The translations under genes and the position numbers were made by a program. Shown piece after piece: positions 26,657 to 35,072 of a DNA stretch of 64,000 nt (the stretch's first letter is position 1; each line of letters begins with the position of its first letter). Below the pieces are notes generated by a model, which was given only the letters and a program-made list of their open reading frames with translations, was not told where the DNA came from and made no database searches. The stretch spans positions 1-64,000 of the forward strand of contig JAQSWS010000030.1 in assembly GCA_029266495.1 (NCBI GenBank), read 5' to 3'. This DNA comes from Rariglobus sp. GTDB lineage: Bacteria > Verrucomicrobiota > Verrucomicrobiia > Opitutales > Opitutaceae.

Positions 26657-28108
26657 TTAGGTGATCTTCGCTTTCATCATGCGGCTGCTGATGTTCTGGC
26701 GGGCGGTGTCGCCCGAGATGGTGCCTTTCGAGTAAAGGTCGAAAACGACGTTTTCCATGAGGCTCATGCCTTCGCGGAGGCCGGTTTCGAGAACGTTGCG
26801 GAGGCCTTGGGTTTTACCTTCACGGATCAGGGCGGAGACGGCGGTGTTGGCCACGAGGAACTCGGTGGCGAGAACGAGGCTGCCGTCCGTGGCGGGCAGG
26901 AGCCGCTGGCACAGGATGCCGCGAAGGCTTTCGGCGACGCTGGCGCGGATCTGCGCCTGCTGGGAAGGCGGGAAGACGTCCAAAAGACGGTTGAGCGTGG
27001 TGGCGGCGTCGCTGGTGTGCATCGTGCCGATCACCAAGTGTCCGGTTTCGCTGGCGGTAATGGCCATCTCGATGGTTTCCAGATCGCGCAGTTCGCCGAT
27101 GATGATCACGTCGGGGTCTTCACGCAGGGCGCCTTTGAGGGCGGAGGCAAACGAGGCGGTGTGCGGCCCGACCTCGCGTTGGGTGATGTTGCACCCTTGG
27201 GCGGGCTGCACGACCTCGATCGGGTCTTCGACCGTGATGATGTGGTCCTGACGCGTGCTGTTGAGCTCCGCCACCAAGGCGGCGAGGGTGGTGGTCTTGC
27301 CGGAGCCGACGGGGCCGGTAACGAGGATAAGGCCGTTGTGATAGGCGAGGAGCTTGCGGACTGCCTCGACGTTGCGCAGCCCGAGCTGGTCGAGGCGCGG
27401 GATGGTGGCGGGCACCATGCGGTAGCAGCCGGAGATGCCGGCCTTGTGAACCATGAGATTGACCCGGTAACGGCTGGTGGCGTCCAGAGCCAAGGCGTAG
27501 TCGTAGTCGCGGAACTCCTCAAAGATTTTGCGCTGATGGGGTGCGAGCAGGGCGGTGTTAAGACGGCGGGAATCAGCTTCCGTGAGGACGTGATTGGCGA
27601 GGTGTTTCAACGCCCGCTGGGTGCGAAGGAACGGGCGCGTGCCGGCGGAGAGGTGGAGATCGCTGGCGCCATAGCGGGCGCAGTCGCGCAACAGCGTGTT
27701 CATTGAGGCGACGAGTGTGGCGTCGTCCATCGAGGCGACCATGTCGAAGGGAATCGATGGTAGCCGGGGCGGGGTGCCGCCACCGCCTGCCATGACCGGC
27801 GGTGCGGTCAGGCCGGTGATGGCTCGCGGGGGGGGAGGAAGGGATGGGGCCGCGGGTGCGGGCCGGTGAGGCACGGAGGCAAACGGGTCATTGGGAGGCG
27901 GTCCCGCCTTGCCCTTGGTGAGCGCCTGGCCGGCGATCTTTTCCAAGACCGCATGATCATCGATGTAGCCGTCATCGATGAGCTGCTGGGCGAAGTCCAT
28001 CAGGTCGGCGTTGTCACCCAAGGCGGTGCGAACGGCGACGGCTTGGGATAGGTTGATCAGATTCAGGTCGAGGCAGAGACGAACGAGCCAGCGGATCTCA
28101 TTTTGCAT
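26657..28108 (-). CDS. PilT-type ATPase with N-terminal extension
   Basis: About 483 residues from ATG 28108; the frame is open upstream, but only from there does protein-like sequence begin (MQNEIRWLVRLCLDLNLI). Residues 1-75 form a small helical domain, then a Pro/Ala-rich linker (~80-125). The motor core follows: YGASDLHLSAGT, Walker A VTGPVGSGKTTTLAA, EDPIEVVQ, Walker B VIIIGELRDLETIEMA and GTMHTSDAATTLNR. The C-terminal ALIREGKT segment resembles the PilT AIRNLIRE motif. It is likely the principal retraction motor, with the downstream paralogue auxiliary. Confidence 0.88.
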   Translation of the reverse strand: MQNEIRWLVRLCLDLNLINLSQAVAVRTALGDNADLMDFAQQLIDDGYIDDHAVLEKIAGQALTKGKAGPPPNDPFASVPHRPAPAAPSLPPPPRAITGLTAPPVMAGGGGTPPRLPSIPFDMVASMDDATLVASMNTLLRDCARYGASDLHLSAGTRPFLRTQRALKHLANHVLTEADSRRLNTALLAPHQRKIFEEFRDYDYALALDATSRYRVNLMVHKAGISGCYRMVPATIPRLDQLGLRNVEAVRKLLAYHNGLILVTGPVGSGKTTTLAALVAELNSTRQDHIITVEDPIEVVQPAQGCNITQREVGPHTASFASALKGALREDPDVIIIGELRDLETIEMAITASETGHLVIGTMHTSDAATTLNRLLDVFPPSQQAQIRASVAESLRGILCQRLLPATDGSLVLATEFLVANTAVSALIREGKTQGLRNVLETGLREGMSLMENVVFDLYSKGTISGDTARQNISSRMMKAKIT

Positions 28109-28364
28109 GGGAGGTGGCGGGAAGCCGGTGCGCAGGAGTGTGGGGCTGAAGGAACCGGAGCCAAGCGCGAAGCGGGAGCGAAGGCGGCGAATCATTGCAA
28201 CTGCGTGCTTTAGTCCCTGTGGCTTCGGGCCGGGCCTGGATGGACTCGTTTCAATCGAGTTGCCCGTCGTCGGCGCATGTGCCTTGAGCCACGCCCGCGT
28301 GCCATATCGAAGGTTGCAAAGCAGGGCTTTTCGCAGACGCTGCGAGAACTTAACCCGTTCATTC

Positions 28365-29987
28365 ATGTTACGAAAGATCATCACGAAGCTGCGTGCCACC
28401 TTTGCCCCTTCGTCCAAGGCCCCGCCGCCCGCGCTGAAAGGCGGCCATCCCGTTTACGACGTCAAATCCAAGCCTGCTTCCGCGCGCGGCGAAACGTCCC
28501 GGGAACGCGGTCCCGACCGGACGCCCAAGGTGGGCGGCAAGCCCGGCCCGTCCCAGGCTTCTGCGCACGTTCAACCGAAGCCCCGTCAGGATCGTCCCTA
28601 TCGCGAGGCACGCGACGGTGGTTCTCGCGGCGGAGGGCCCCGTTCCGGCCCGCGCCACGACCAGGGCCCCGGCGGGCAACGTGGCGAAAAGCGCGAGCGT
28701 CCGGCCATCGATCAATCCTTCGATGGTCCCACTCGCGCCCCGATCAAGCCGTCGGCGCCCATTGAGATTCCCAAGCAGGACACGGCGTTCACCCAACTGG
28801 GGCTTGGCGATGCGATCGCTTTTGCCGTGGCCGAGAAAGGCTACACGGAGCCGACCCCCATTCAGGCCCAGGCGATCCCGGTGATCTTGGCCGGCAAGGA
28901 TGTGATCGGTTCGGCCCAGACGGGCACGGGCAAAACGGCGGCCTTCGCGCTGCCGTTGATGAACCGCCTCGGTGCGCACCAGAAGAAAACGCGCTGCCTC
29001 GTGCTTGAACCCACGCGCGAGCTGGCACTGCAGGTGGAGGAGGCGTTTCAGAAATACGCCAAATACACCGATCTCACCGTGACGGTGGTGTATGGCGGTG
29101 TTGGCTACGGAAAGCAGCGCGATGACCTTGCGCGCGGCGTTGATGTGATCGCGGCCACGCCCGGACGCCTGCTCGATCATCTCGAGCAGGGCACGGCCAG
29201 TCTCGATGGCGTGGAGATTCTCGTCCTCGACGAGGTCGACCGCATGCTCGACATGGGCTTTCTTCCCGACGTGAAGCGGATCATCCAGAAGTGTCCGAAG
29301 GCGAGGCAGACGCTTTTCTTCAGCGCGACGATGCCGCCTGAGCTGGCGCAGTTGTCCACGTGGGCGTTGCACGAACCGGTGGAGATCAAGATCGGCCAGC
29401 GCCGGTCGGCCGCCGAGACGGTGTCGCATGCGTTTTATCCGGTGGTGGCTCCGCAGAAGTTTGACCTGCTGATCGAGCTGCTGCGCCGCACGGAGTTCAA
29501 GAGCATCATCATTTTCACCCGCACGAAGATGGGCGCCGACCGCATCGCGCACCGGCTTCAGGCGGAGAAGCACACGGTTGGCGTGATCCATTCGGACCGC
29601 AGCCAGCGCGAGCGCGTCGAGGCGTTGCAAGGCTTCAAGGACGGGCGTTTTGAGGTCCTGGTTGCAACCGATATCGCGGCGCGCGGCCTGGACATCGCGG
29701 GTGTGTCCCACGTGATCAACTACGACGTGCCGGAAAATGCCGAGGACTACGTGCACCGGATCGGCCGCACGGGGCGCGCGCAGGCGACGGGCGATGCGTT
29801 CACCCTTGTGACCGAGGACGACGTGCGTGACGCACGCTCGATCGAGCGTTTCATCGGTGCGACCATCGAGCGAAAGAAGATCGAGAACTTCCCGTATATT
29901 TATTCGGCCTTGTTCGACGAGAAGGCGCTGGCCGAGGCGGCTCCGCCGCCCAAGCCGAAGAGCCGGTTGATGCGCGGTTCGCGGTGA
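28365..29987 (+). CDS. DEAD-box RNA helicase (RhlE-like) with basic N-terminal extension
   Basis: About 540 residues from ATG 28365. Residues 1-130 are a low-complexity Lys/Arg/Gly/Pro region likely to bind RNA. The helicase core begins with the Q motif (FTQLGLGDAIAFAVAEKGY...PTPIQ). Then come motif I SAQTGTGKTAA, Ia PTRELALQ, motif II LVLDEVDRMLDMGF, III FFSATMP, V ATDIAARGLDI and VI HRIGRTGRA. Motif II reads DEVD rather than DEAD. It acts in RNA unwinding, for example ribosome assembly or mRNA turnover. It diverges from the pilT genes across a 256-bp spacer and ends at a strong terminator. Confidence 0.92.
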   Translation: MLRKIITKLRATFAPSSKAPPPALKGGHPVYDVKSKPASARGETSRERGPDRTPKVGGKPGPSQASAHVQPKPRQDRPYREARDGGSRGGGPRSGPRHDQGPGGQRGEKRERPAIDQSFDGPTRAPIKPSAPIEIPKQDTAFTQLGLGDAIAFAVAEKGYTEPTPIQAQAIPVILAGKDVIGSAQTGTGKTAAFALPLMNRLGAHQKKTRCLVLEPTRELALQVEEAFQKYAKYTDLTVTVVYGGVGYGKQRDDLARGVDVIAATPGRLLDHLEQGTASLDGVEILVLDEVDRMLDMGFLPDVKRIIQKCPKARQTLFFSATMPPELAQLSTWALHEPVEIKIGQRRSAAETVSHAFYPVVAPQKFDLLIELLRRTEFKSIIIFTRTKMGADRIAHRLQAEKHTVGVIHSDRSQRERVEALQGFKDGRFEVLVATDIAARGLDIAGVSHVINYDVPENAEDYVHRIGRTGRAQATGDAFTLVTEDDVRDARSIERFIGATIERKKIENFPYIYSALFDEKALAEAAPPPKPKSRLMRGSR

Positions 29988-30001
29988 TCTTTTAATAAAT
30001 G

Positions 30002-30036
30002 AAAAAGGCCGGACGTTTCGTCCGGCCTTTTTTGTG
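30002..30036 (+). terminator. Strong bidirectional rho-independent terminator
   Basis: Perfect stem AAGGCCGGACG / CGTCCGGCCTT with a TTT loop, preceded by an A-run and followed by six T residues. It is shared by the helicase gene (plus) and the aquaporin gene (minus, stop at 30063). Confidence 0.93.
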
Positions 30037-30062
30037 TCCCGGCAAGGGCTGGGGATGTGGTG

Positions 30063-30674
30063 TTATTCCACGACCAGCTTCTTGAAAGCCGCCGCAGCGA
30101 CGGCGCCGCCGGCGAGGTTGGCGGCGAGGTAGACGCCGAGCTGGCTGAGGTGTTCGAAGCCCATCATAAACACGCCGAGACCAACCGCGGGGTTGAAGGC
30201 GCCGCCCGAGATGCTGCCCACCGCCACGGCGCCGGTCATCACGGTGAAACCGATGGCCAGGCCGTAGAACGAGTTGTCGAGCGTGCCCTTGGAGGTCGCG
30301 GTGTTGAGCACGACCCAGGCGAGGGCGAAGGTGAAGAGGAACTCGACGATGAGGGAGTTTGTGACGAGGTGCGTGGCGGGCGTCAGCACCTGTCCGTGGA
30401 GCTGGTTGACGATGAGCGCGGCGACAACGCCGGCGAGGAGCTGGGCGATCCAGTAGGGGATGACGTCCTTGAGCGGGAGTTTGCCTCGGATCCACACGGC
30501 GAGCGTCACCGCGGGATTGAAATGACCGCCGGAAATATGGCCGCCGGCGAAGATCATCACCATGAGCGACGCGCCGATGGCGAGCGGGGCCAGCGCGCTG
30601 CCGCTGTGGACGGCCATGCCGACCGTGAAAACGAGGAAGAAGGTGCCGATGAACTCGACGATGTATTTTTTCAT
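30063..30674 (-). CDS. MIP/aquaporin-family channel (probable arsenite or water/solute channel)
   Basis: 203 residues from ATG 30674 (MKKYIVEFIGTFFLVF), six transmembrane helices. Both half-helix signatures are present: GGHFNPAVTLAV and GGAFNPAVGLGV. The residue after the second NPA is Val, not the Arg that normally narrows the selectivity filter, suggesting a wider pore. It is divergent from arsR-GAPDH-arsJ across a spacer with an inverted repeat. In other bacteria an aquaglyceroporin (AqpS) in ars operons allows arsenite efflux down its gradient. That role is inferred here from context and family. Confidence 0.85.
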   Translation of the reverse strand: MKKYIVEFIGTFFLVFTVGMAVHSGSALAPLAIGASLMVMIFAGGHISGGHFNPAVTLAVWIRGKLPLKDVIPYWIAQLLAGVVAALIVNQLHGQVLTPATHLVTNSLIVEFLFTFALAWVVLNTATSKGTLDNSFYGLAIGFTVMTGAVAVGSISGGAFNPAVGLGVFMMGFEHLSQLGVYLAANLAGGAVAAAAFKKLVVE

Positions 30675-30775
30675 AGGGAAAAGGATGCCACCGGGATGGA
30701 TGGTTTTGCGCAGGTAGGCAACGCCGGGCTGCTCAGGTGACAATTCGATGACGGTCGGATTCGGGCTTGAGTTAT

Positions 30776-30791
30776 ATTCCCCTGGAGGAAT
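30776..30791. promoter_or_regulatory. Candidate ArsR operator
   Basis: Inverted repeat ATTCC-CCTGGA-GGAAT in the 129-bp spacer between the divergent aquaporin and arsR genes, partly overlapping an AT-rich TTATAT that could be a -10 element. Position and symmetry fit autoregulation by ArsR of both transcripts. Binding is not demonstrated by sequence alone. Confidence 0.45.
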
Positions 30792-30803
30792 GTAGTTGCC
30801 GTC

Positions 30804-31178
30804 GTGAAACTCGTGCAAATCTACCAATGCCTGTGCGACGAGACGAGGCTGCGGCTGCTCCACCTGCTGCTGCAGGGGCCGTTGTGCGTGTGCCACTTTC
30901 AAGCGGTATTGAACGAGCCGCAGGTAAAAATCTCGAAGCATCTCGGCTACCTGAAGACGCGCGGCTTGGTGACGGCCAGCCGGCAGGGTAACTGGATGAT
31001 CTATGCGCTGCCGGCCGGGCGGGAGCGGATGCCGGAACTGGAGGCCAATCTGGCCTGTTTGCAGGATTGCGTGGCCGGCAACGCGGTGTTCAAGCGCGAT
31101 CTTGCGCGTCTGCGCAAACTCGACCTCGCCTGCGCGCCGATTGAGGCGGTGCGAGGCACAGGCAGGGGCTGCTGCTGA
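30804..31178 (+). CDS. arsR: ArsR-family arsenic-responsive repressor
   Basis: 124 residues from GTG. It carries a winged helix-turn-helix, with the metal-site motif LCVCHF (~residues 31-36) in the position of the ELCVCDL thiolate site of ArsR proteins. The recognition helix includes [18 protein letters not shown]. Further Cys residues lie at ~83 and ~87 and a CC at the extreme C-terminus, which may add As(III) ligands. It represses in the absence of arsenite and releases DNA when As(III) binds. First gene of the arsR-GAPDH-arsJ operon (17-bp gap to the next gene). Confidence 0.9.
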   Translation: MKLVQIYQCLCDETRLRLLHLLLQGPLCVCHFQAVLNEPQVKISKHLGYLKTRGLVTASRQGNWMIYALPAGRERMPELEANLACLQDCVAGNAVFKRDLARLRKLDLACAPIEAVRGTGRGCC

Positions 31179-31195
31179 ATTTCCACTCTTCTTTT

Positions 31196-32218
31196 ATGAA
31201 AAAAGCCCGCATTGCCATCAATGGATTCGGCCGTATCGGCCGGCTTACATTTCGTGCCGCCGCTCTCTGGCCGGAGTTCGACTGGACGCTCGTCAATGAT
31301 CCCAAGGCGGACGCCGGGACCTGTGCGCATCTGCTCAACTTCGATTCCGTGCAAGGCCGCTGGTCGCAGGAAGCCGCCGTCGAGGCTGACGGGACCGCGT
31401 TTCGGGTGGGCGAACAACGCATCGCGGTGAGCGGGTTTTCAACGCCGGGCGACGTGGACTGGGCGGCGCAGGGCATCGACATCGTGCTGGAGTGCTCGGG
31501 CAAGTTTCGCACGCCGGAGCAACTCGCACCTTATTTCGAGCGGGGTGTGAAAAAAGTGATCGTGGCCGCACCGGTGAAGGGCGGGGACGCGCTCAACATT
31601 GTGATGGGCGTGAATGACGGACTCTATGATGCGACGAAACATCGGTTGATCACGGCGGCCTCGTGCACGACCAACTGCCTCGCGCCGGTCGTGAAGGTCA
31701 TCCATGAGAGCCTCGGCATCGAGCATGGCGCGATCACCACGGTCCACGATGCGACCAACACGCAGACGATCATCGATGCCCCGCACAAAGATCTGCGGCG
31801 GGCGCGGGCGGCGGGACTGTCGCTCATCCCCACCACGACGGGATCGGCCACGGCGATCGCGCTGATTTATCCGGAACTCGCAGGCAAATTGAACGGCCAT
31901 GCCGTGCGCGTGCCGCTGCTCACGGGGTCGTTGACCGACTGCGTGTTTCAAGTGAAGCGTGACACCACGGTTGCGGAGGTGAACGCCTTGCTGAAGGCGG
32001 CGAGTGAGACGGCTCCGTTGAAGGAAATTCTTGGATACGAGATGCGTCCGCTGGTCTCGATCGATTTCAAGGGCAATCCGGCCTCGGGCACGATCGATGC
32101 GCTTTCCACGATGGTCGTGAACAAGCGCATGGTGAAACTCTATGTCTGGTATGACAACGAGTGGGGTTATTCGAATCGCATGGCGGAACTGGCGCGGAAG
32201 GTGGCGGTGAATCTGTGA
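31196..32218 (+). CDS. ArsJ-associated glyceraldehyde-3-phosphate dehydrogenase
   Basis: 340 residues. NAD-binding motif [13 protein letters not shown] at the N-terminus; catalytic Cys in [12 protein letters not shown] (~residue 160). In ars operons this paralogue uses arsenate in place of phosphate to form 1-arseno-3-phosphoglycerate, which ArsJ exports. The subfamily-type segment [20 protein letters not shown] and the genomic position between arsR and arsJ point to that role rather than glycolysis. A housekeeping GAPDH is presumably elsewhere. Confidence 0.9.
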   Translation: MKKARIAINGFGRIGRLTFRAAALWPEFDWTLVNDPKADAGTCAHLLNFDSVQGRWSQEAAVEADGTAFRVGEQRIAVSGFSTPGDVDWAAQGIDIVLECSGKFRTPEQLAPYFERGVKKVIVAAPVKGGDALNIVMGVNDGLYDATKHRLITAASCTTNCLAPVVKVIHESLGIEHGAITTVHDATNTQTIIDAPHKDLRRARAAGLSLIPTTTGSATAIALIYPELAGKLNGHAVRVPLLTGSLTDCVFQVKRDTTVAEVNALLKAASETAPLKEILGYEMRPLVSIDFKGNPASGTIDALSTMVVNKRMVKLYVWYDNEWGYSNRMAELARKVAVNL

Positions 32219-32308
32219 TGACGGAATATATGGCCGCAAAAAAGCGCAGAAGGCGCAAAAAACCGGAGGGATCGATTTTGCGCCTCCTTGCAGCCAGACA
32301 CGTCTAGA

Positions 32309-33547
32309 ATGAATCTTCGCAACTACATCCTCGTCACCGGGGCCTACTGGGGGTTCACGCTCACCGATGGCGCGCTGCGGATGCTGGTGCTGCTGCATTT
32401 TTTCAATCTCGGCTATTCGCCGGTGACGCTGGCCTTCCTGTTTCTCCTTTATGAGTTCTTCGGGATCGTCACCAACCTGCTTGGCGGCTGGATCGCCTCG
32501 CGCATGGGGCTGCGGGTGACGCTGGTCGCGGGGCTTGCGTTGCAAGTCGCCGCGCTGGGCATGCTGGCGCTGCTCAATCCGGCGTGGTCGGAGGGCCTTT
32601 CGGTGGTGTGGGTGATGACGTCGCAGGCGCTCTCCGGAATCGCCAAGGACCTCACAAAGATGAGTTCCAAGAGTGCGATCAAGGTGCTCGTGCCGGCGGA
32701 CGCAAAGGGCACGCTCTTCAAGTGGGTCGCAGTGCTCACCGGGTCGAAGAACGCGCTCAAGGGCGTGGGTTTCTTCCTTGGCGGTTTTCTGCTGACGACC
32801 GCGGGGTTTGCCGGCGCGTTATGGATTATGGCGGGCGTATTGGCGGCGGTATGGCTGGGGTCATGGGCGTCGCTGCCGCGCGAATTGGGCAAGGCAAAGA
32901 CCAAAGCGGGCTGGCGTGAGCTGTTCTCAAAGAGCCGGGAGATCAACGTGCTTTGCGTGGCGAGGTTTTTTCTTTTTGGTGCGCGCGACATTTGGTTCGT
33001 GGTGGGGGTGCCCGTGTTCTTGCGCGGGGTGCTGGGGTGGAGTTTTGCCGAGGTGGGTGCATTCATGGCGTTTTGGGTGATCGGCTATGGCGTCATCCAG
33101 GGAGCGGCGCCGGCGATCCTGCGCGGGCGCGCCCCGGCGGGTGGCACGGCGTCGGCGATCGCGTTTGTGCTCGCGGCGGTGGCTGCGGCGATTCCGCTGG
33201 GGCTGCTCGCGGGCGGGCCGGCGGGCGCGGTGATCGTGGGCGGCCTGGCGGTGTTCGGGGCGGTCTTCGCCCTGAACTCGGCGGTGCACTCGTATTTGAT
33301 TCTCGATTACACGGACGGCGACAAGGTGGCGCTCAATGTGGGCTTTTATTACATGGCGAACGCGGGCGGACGGCTCGTGGGCTGTCTGCTCTCGGGCGTG
33401 CTTTACCAGGCCGCCGGGCTGGCCGGGTGCCTCTGGGGCGCATTCGTCTTCGCGGTCGCCGCGGCTGCGGTGGCGTTGAGGCTGCCGCGCACGGCGCTGC
33501 ATGCGGAAAAACTGGCGGCGGCCCAGGTGGCCGGCGACAGCGAATAG
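32309..33547 (+). CDS. arsJ: Organoarsenical efflux MFS transporter ArsJ
   Basis: 412 residues from ATG 32309 (MNLRNYILVTGAYWGFTLTD), with about twelve transmembrane helices of the major facilitator superfamily. The N-terminal block TDGALRMLVLLHFFNLGYSP, the sequence LSGIAKDLTKMSSKSAIK and the GDKVALNVGFYYMANAGGR segment fit ArsJ as I recall it. It exports 1-arseno-3-phosphoglycerate, which then decays to arsenate outside. It is 90 bp downstream of the GAPDH gene, same strand. No arsC reductase is present, consistent with this direct arsenate route. Confidence 0.9.
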   Translation: MNLRNYILVTGAYWGFTLTDGALRMLVLLHFFNLGYSPVTLAFLFLLYEFFGIVTNLLGGWIASRMGLRVTLVAGLALQVAALGMLALLNPAWSEGLSVVWVMTSQALSGIAKDLTKMSSKSAIKVLVPADAKGTLFKWVAVLTGSKNALKGVGFFLGGFLLTTAGFAGALWIMAGVLAAVWLGSWASLPRELGKAKTKAGWRELFSKSREINVLCVARFFLFGARDIWFVVGVPVFLRGVLGWSFAEVGAFMAFWVIGYGVIQGAAPAILRGRAPAGGTASAIAFVLAAVAAAIPLGLLAGGPAGAVIVGGLAVFGAVFALNSAVHSYLILDYTDGDKVALNVGFYYMANAGGRLVGCLLSGVLYQAAGLAGCLWGAFVFAVAAAAVALRLPRTALHAEKLAAAQVAGDSE

Positions 33548-33695
33548 ACTTTTTGTCATGATGCGTATGAATACATCAACGATTCCTGATTCAGAAGTTG
33601 CGCGCGAGTCGGTGCGCAGCCGCTACGGCATGATCGTGAAAGGCGATGATGGATTCGCGTTTGCGCGGAACGGGGGTCGACGCAGGATGGCGCGC

Positions 33696-35009
33696 ATGAA
33701 ATGCATCTTGCTCTTCGTGCTTTGCGGATCGGTGTCGGTGAATGCGGCAGCGACGGGCGGGCCGCGGGAGGGTAATGTGATCCTCATTCATCCGGACGGC
33801 TCGTCGCTGGCGGCGTGGAATGCGTTTCGCATCGCGAGCGTGGGGCCGGACGGGTTTACAAATTGGGACAGATTGCCAGGCGTGGCGCTCTATCGCAGCC
33901 ATTTCTCTGACGGATTGTCTCCGACCTCGCACGGCGGTGCGACGGTGCATGCCTGGGGCGTGAAGGTGCCGGCGGATTCCTATGGCACGGACGGCGGCAA
34001 GCCCTTGGTGGCGAGGTCCGGGAAGGCGCTGCCGATTCTGGCGGAGGCCCTGGCGGATGGAAGGGCGGCCGGCTACGTGCAGTCGGGGCACCTGGCGGAG
34101 CCGGGCACGGGCGTTTTTCTCGCGAGTCATCCCACCCGTCGCGATTTTCCGGGCATCGCGGCGAAGATCGTGACAAGCGGTGCGGACGTGATGCTCGCGG
34201 GCGGGGAAATTTATCTGCTGCCGAAAGGCGTGCGAGGGCGTCATGGCGAGGATGGCGTGCGCGAGGATGGTCGGGACCTGATTGTCGAGGCCAGGGCGGC
34301 GGGTTACGCGGTGGTTTTCAGCAAGGAGGAACTGCGCGCGGCCATGAACGATCGTGCAGTCAAAAAGCTGCTGGGGGTGTTCGCGGCGAGAGCAACCTAC
34401 AATGAAGGTTCGGAGGAGAAGCTTGTGGCCGAAAAGCTGCCTGCTTACCGGCCGGAGGCCCCGACGGCGGCGGAGATGACGGAGGCGGCGCTTGCGGTAT
34501 TGTCGCGGACCGGACGGCGGTTCGCGTTGGTGATCGAGGAGGAGGGGACGGACGATTTTGCCAATGCGCAGAACGCATCGGCATTGTTCGAGGCGTTCAG
34601 GCGTGCCGATCAGGCGATCGGGGTGGCCCGGGCGTTTTTGGAGCGTTCGCCGGAGACGCTGCTTTTCACGGCGGCGGACAGCGATGCGAGCGGATTGCAG
34701 GTGATCGGGCGCGGTGTGCAGGCATCCGCCGACGAGGTGCCTCCGCCCGTGCCGGCGCAGACGAAGCTGGGGAACCCGATTGACGGCGTCGCGGGGCAGG
34801 GGACCGCGGCATTTTTGTCGGGTCCGGACCGGACGGGGCGGCGGTTCTGGTTCGGAGTCACCTTCAGTTCGCCTTACGACATGGTGGGCGGCGTGGTGGT
34901 GCGTGCGGACGGTCTCAATCGTGAGCGGCTGCCGGTGAACTTCGACAACACGGATGTCTACACGATGATGTGGGAAACGTTGTTCGGGCGGGAATTGCCG
35001 GCGCGGTGA
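33696..35009 (+). CDS. Alkaline-phosphatase-fold exported protein with altered active site
   Basis: About 437 residues from ATG 33696 (upstream AGGA at a suitable distance; ATG 33687 also open), with signal peptide MKCILLFVLCGSVSVNA. The fold order resembles alkaline phosphatase: NVILIHPDGSS at strand 1, LSPTSHGGATVHAWG at the nucleophile region, LVIEEEGTDDFAN, then FTAADSDASG and FDNTDVYTMMWE. Where metal-binding histidines normally occur (DxxxH, TADH, HT), the residues read Asn/Ala, Ser and Asp. The nucleophile region is also atypical. It may be an inactive homologue or use different metals. Close after arsJ (148 bp) but not clearly co-transcribed. Confidence 0.7.
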   Translation: MKCILLFVLCGSVSVNAAATGGPREGNVILIHPDGSSLAAWNAFRIASVGPDGFTNWDRLPGVALYRSHFSDGLSPTSHGGATVHAWGVKVPADSYGTDGGKPLVARSGKALPILAEALADGRAAGYVQSGHLAEPGTGVFLASHPTRRDFPGIAAKIVTSGADVMLAGGEIYLLPKGVRGRHGEDGVREDGRDLIVEARAAGYAVVFSKEELRAAMNDRAVKKLLGVFAARATYNEGSEEKLVAEKLPAYRPEAPTAAEMTEAALAVLSRTGRRFALVIEEEGTDDFANAQNASALFEAFRRADQAIGVARAFLERSPETLLFTAADSDASGLQVIGRGVQASADEVPPPVPAQTKLGNPIDGVAGQGTAAFLSGPDRTGRRFWFGVTFSSPYDMVGGVVVRADGLNRERLPVNFDNTDVYTMMWETLFGRELPAR

Positions 35010-35072
35010 ACGAGGCGAAACCGGGGCTGCGGGCTTGCGGGAACGGGTGGCGTGCGGTTGTGTGGCGAGTTT

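Noticed and set aside
31196..32218. Reading the GAPDH as the housekeeping glycolytic enzyme
   Set aside because: It lies between arsR and arsJ, and its subfamily-type segments fit the ArsJ-associated form better. Not excluded without a genome-wide search for another GAPDH.
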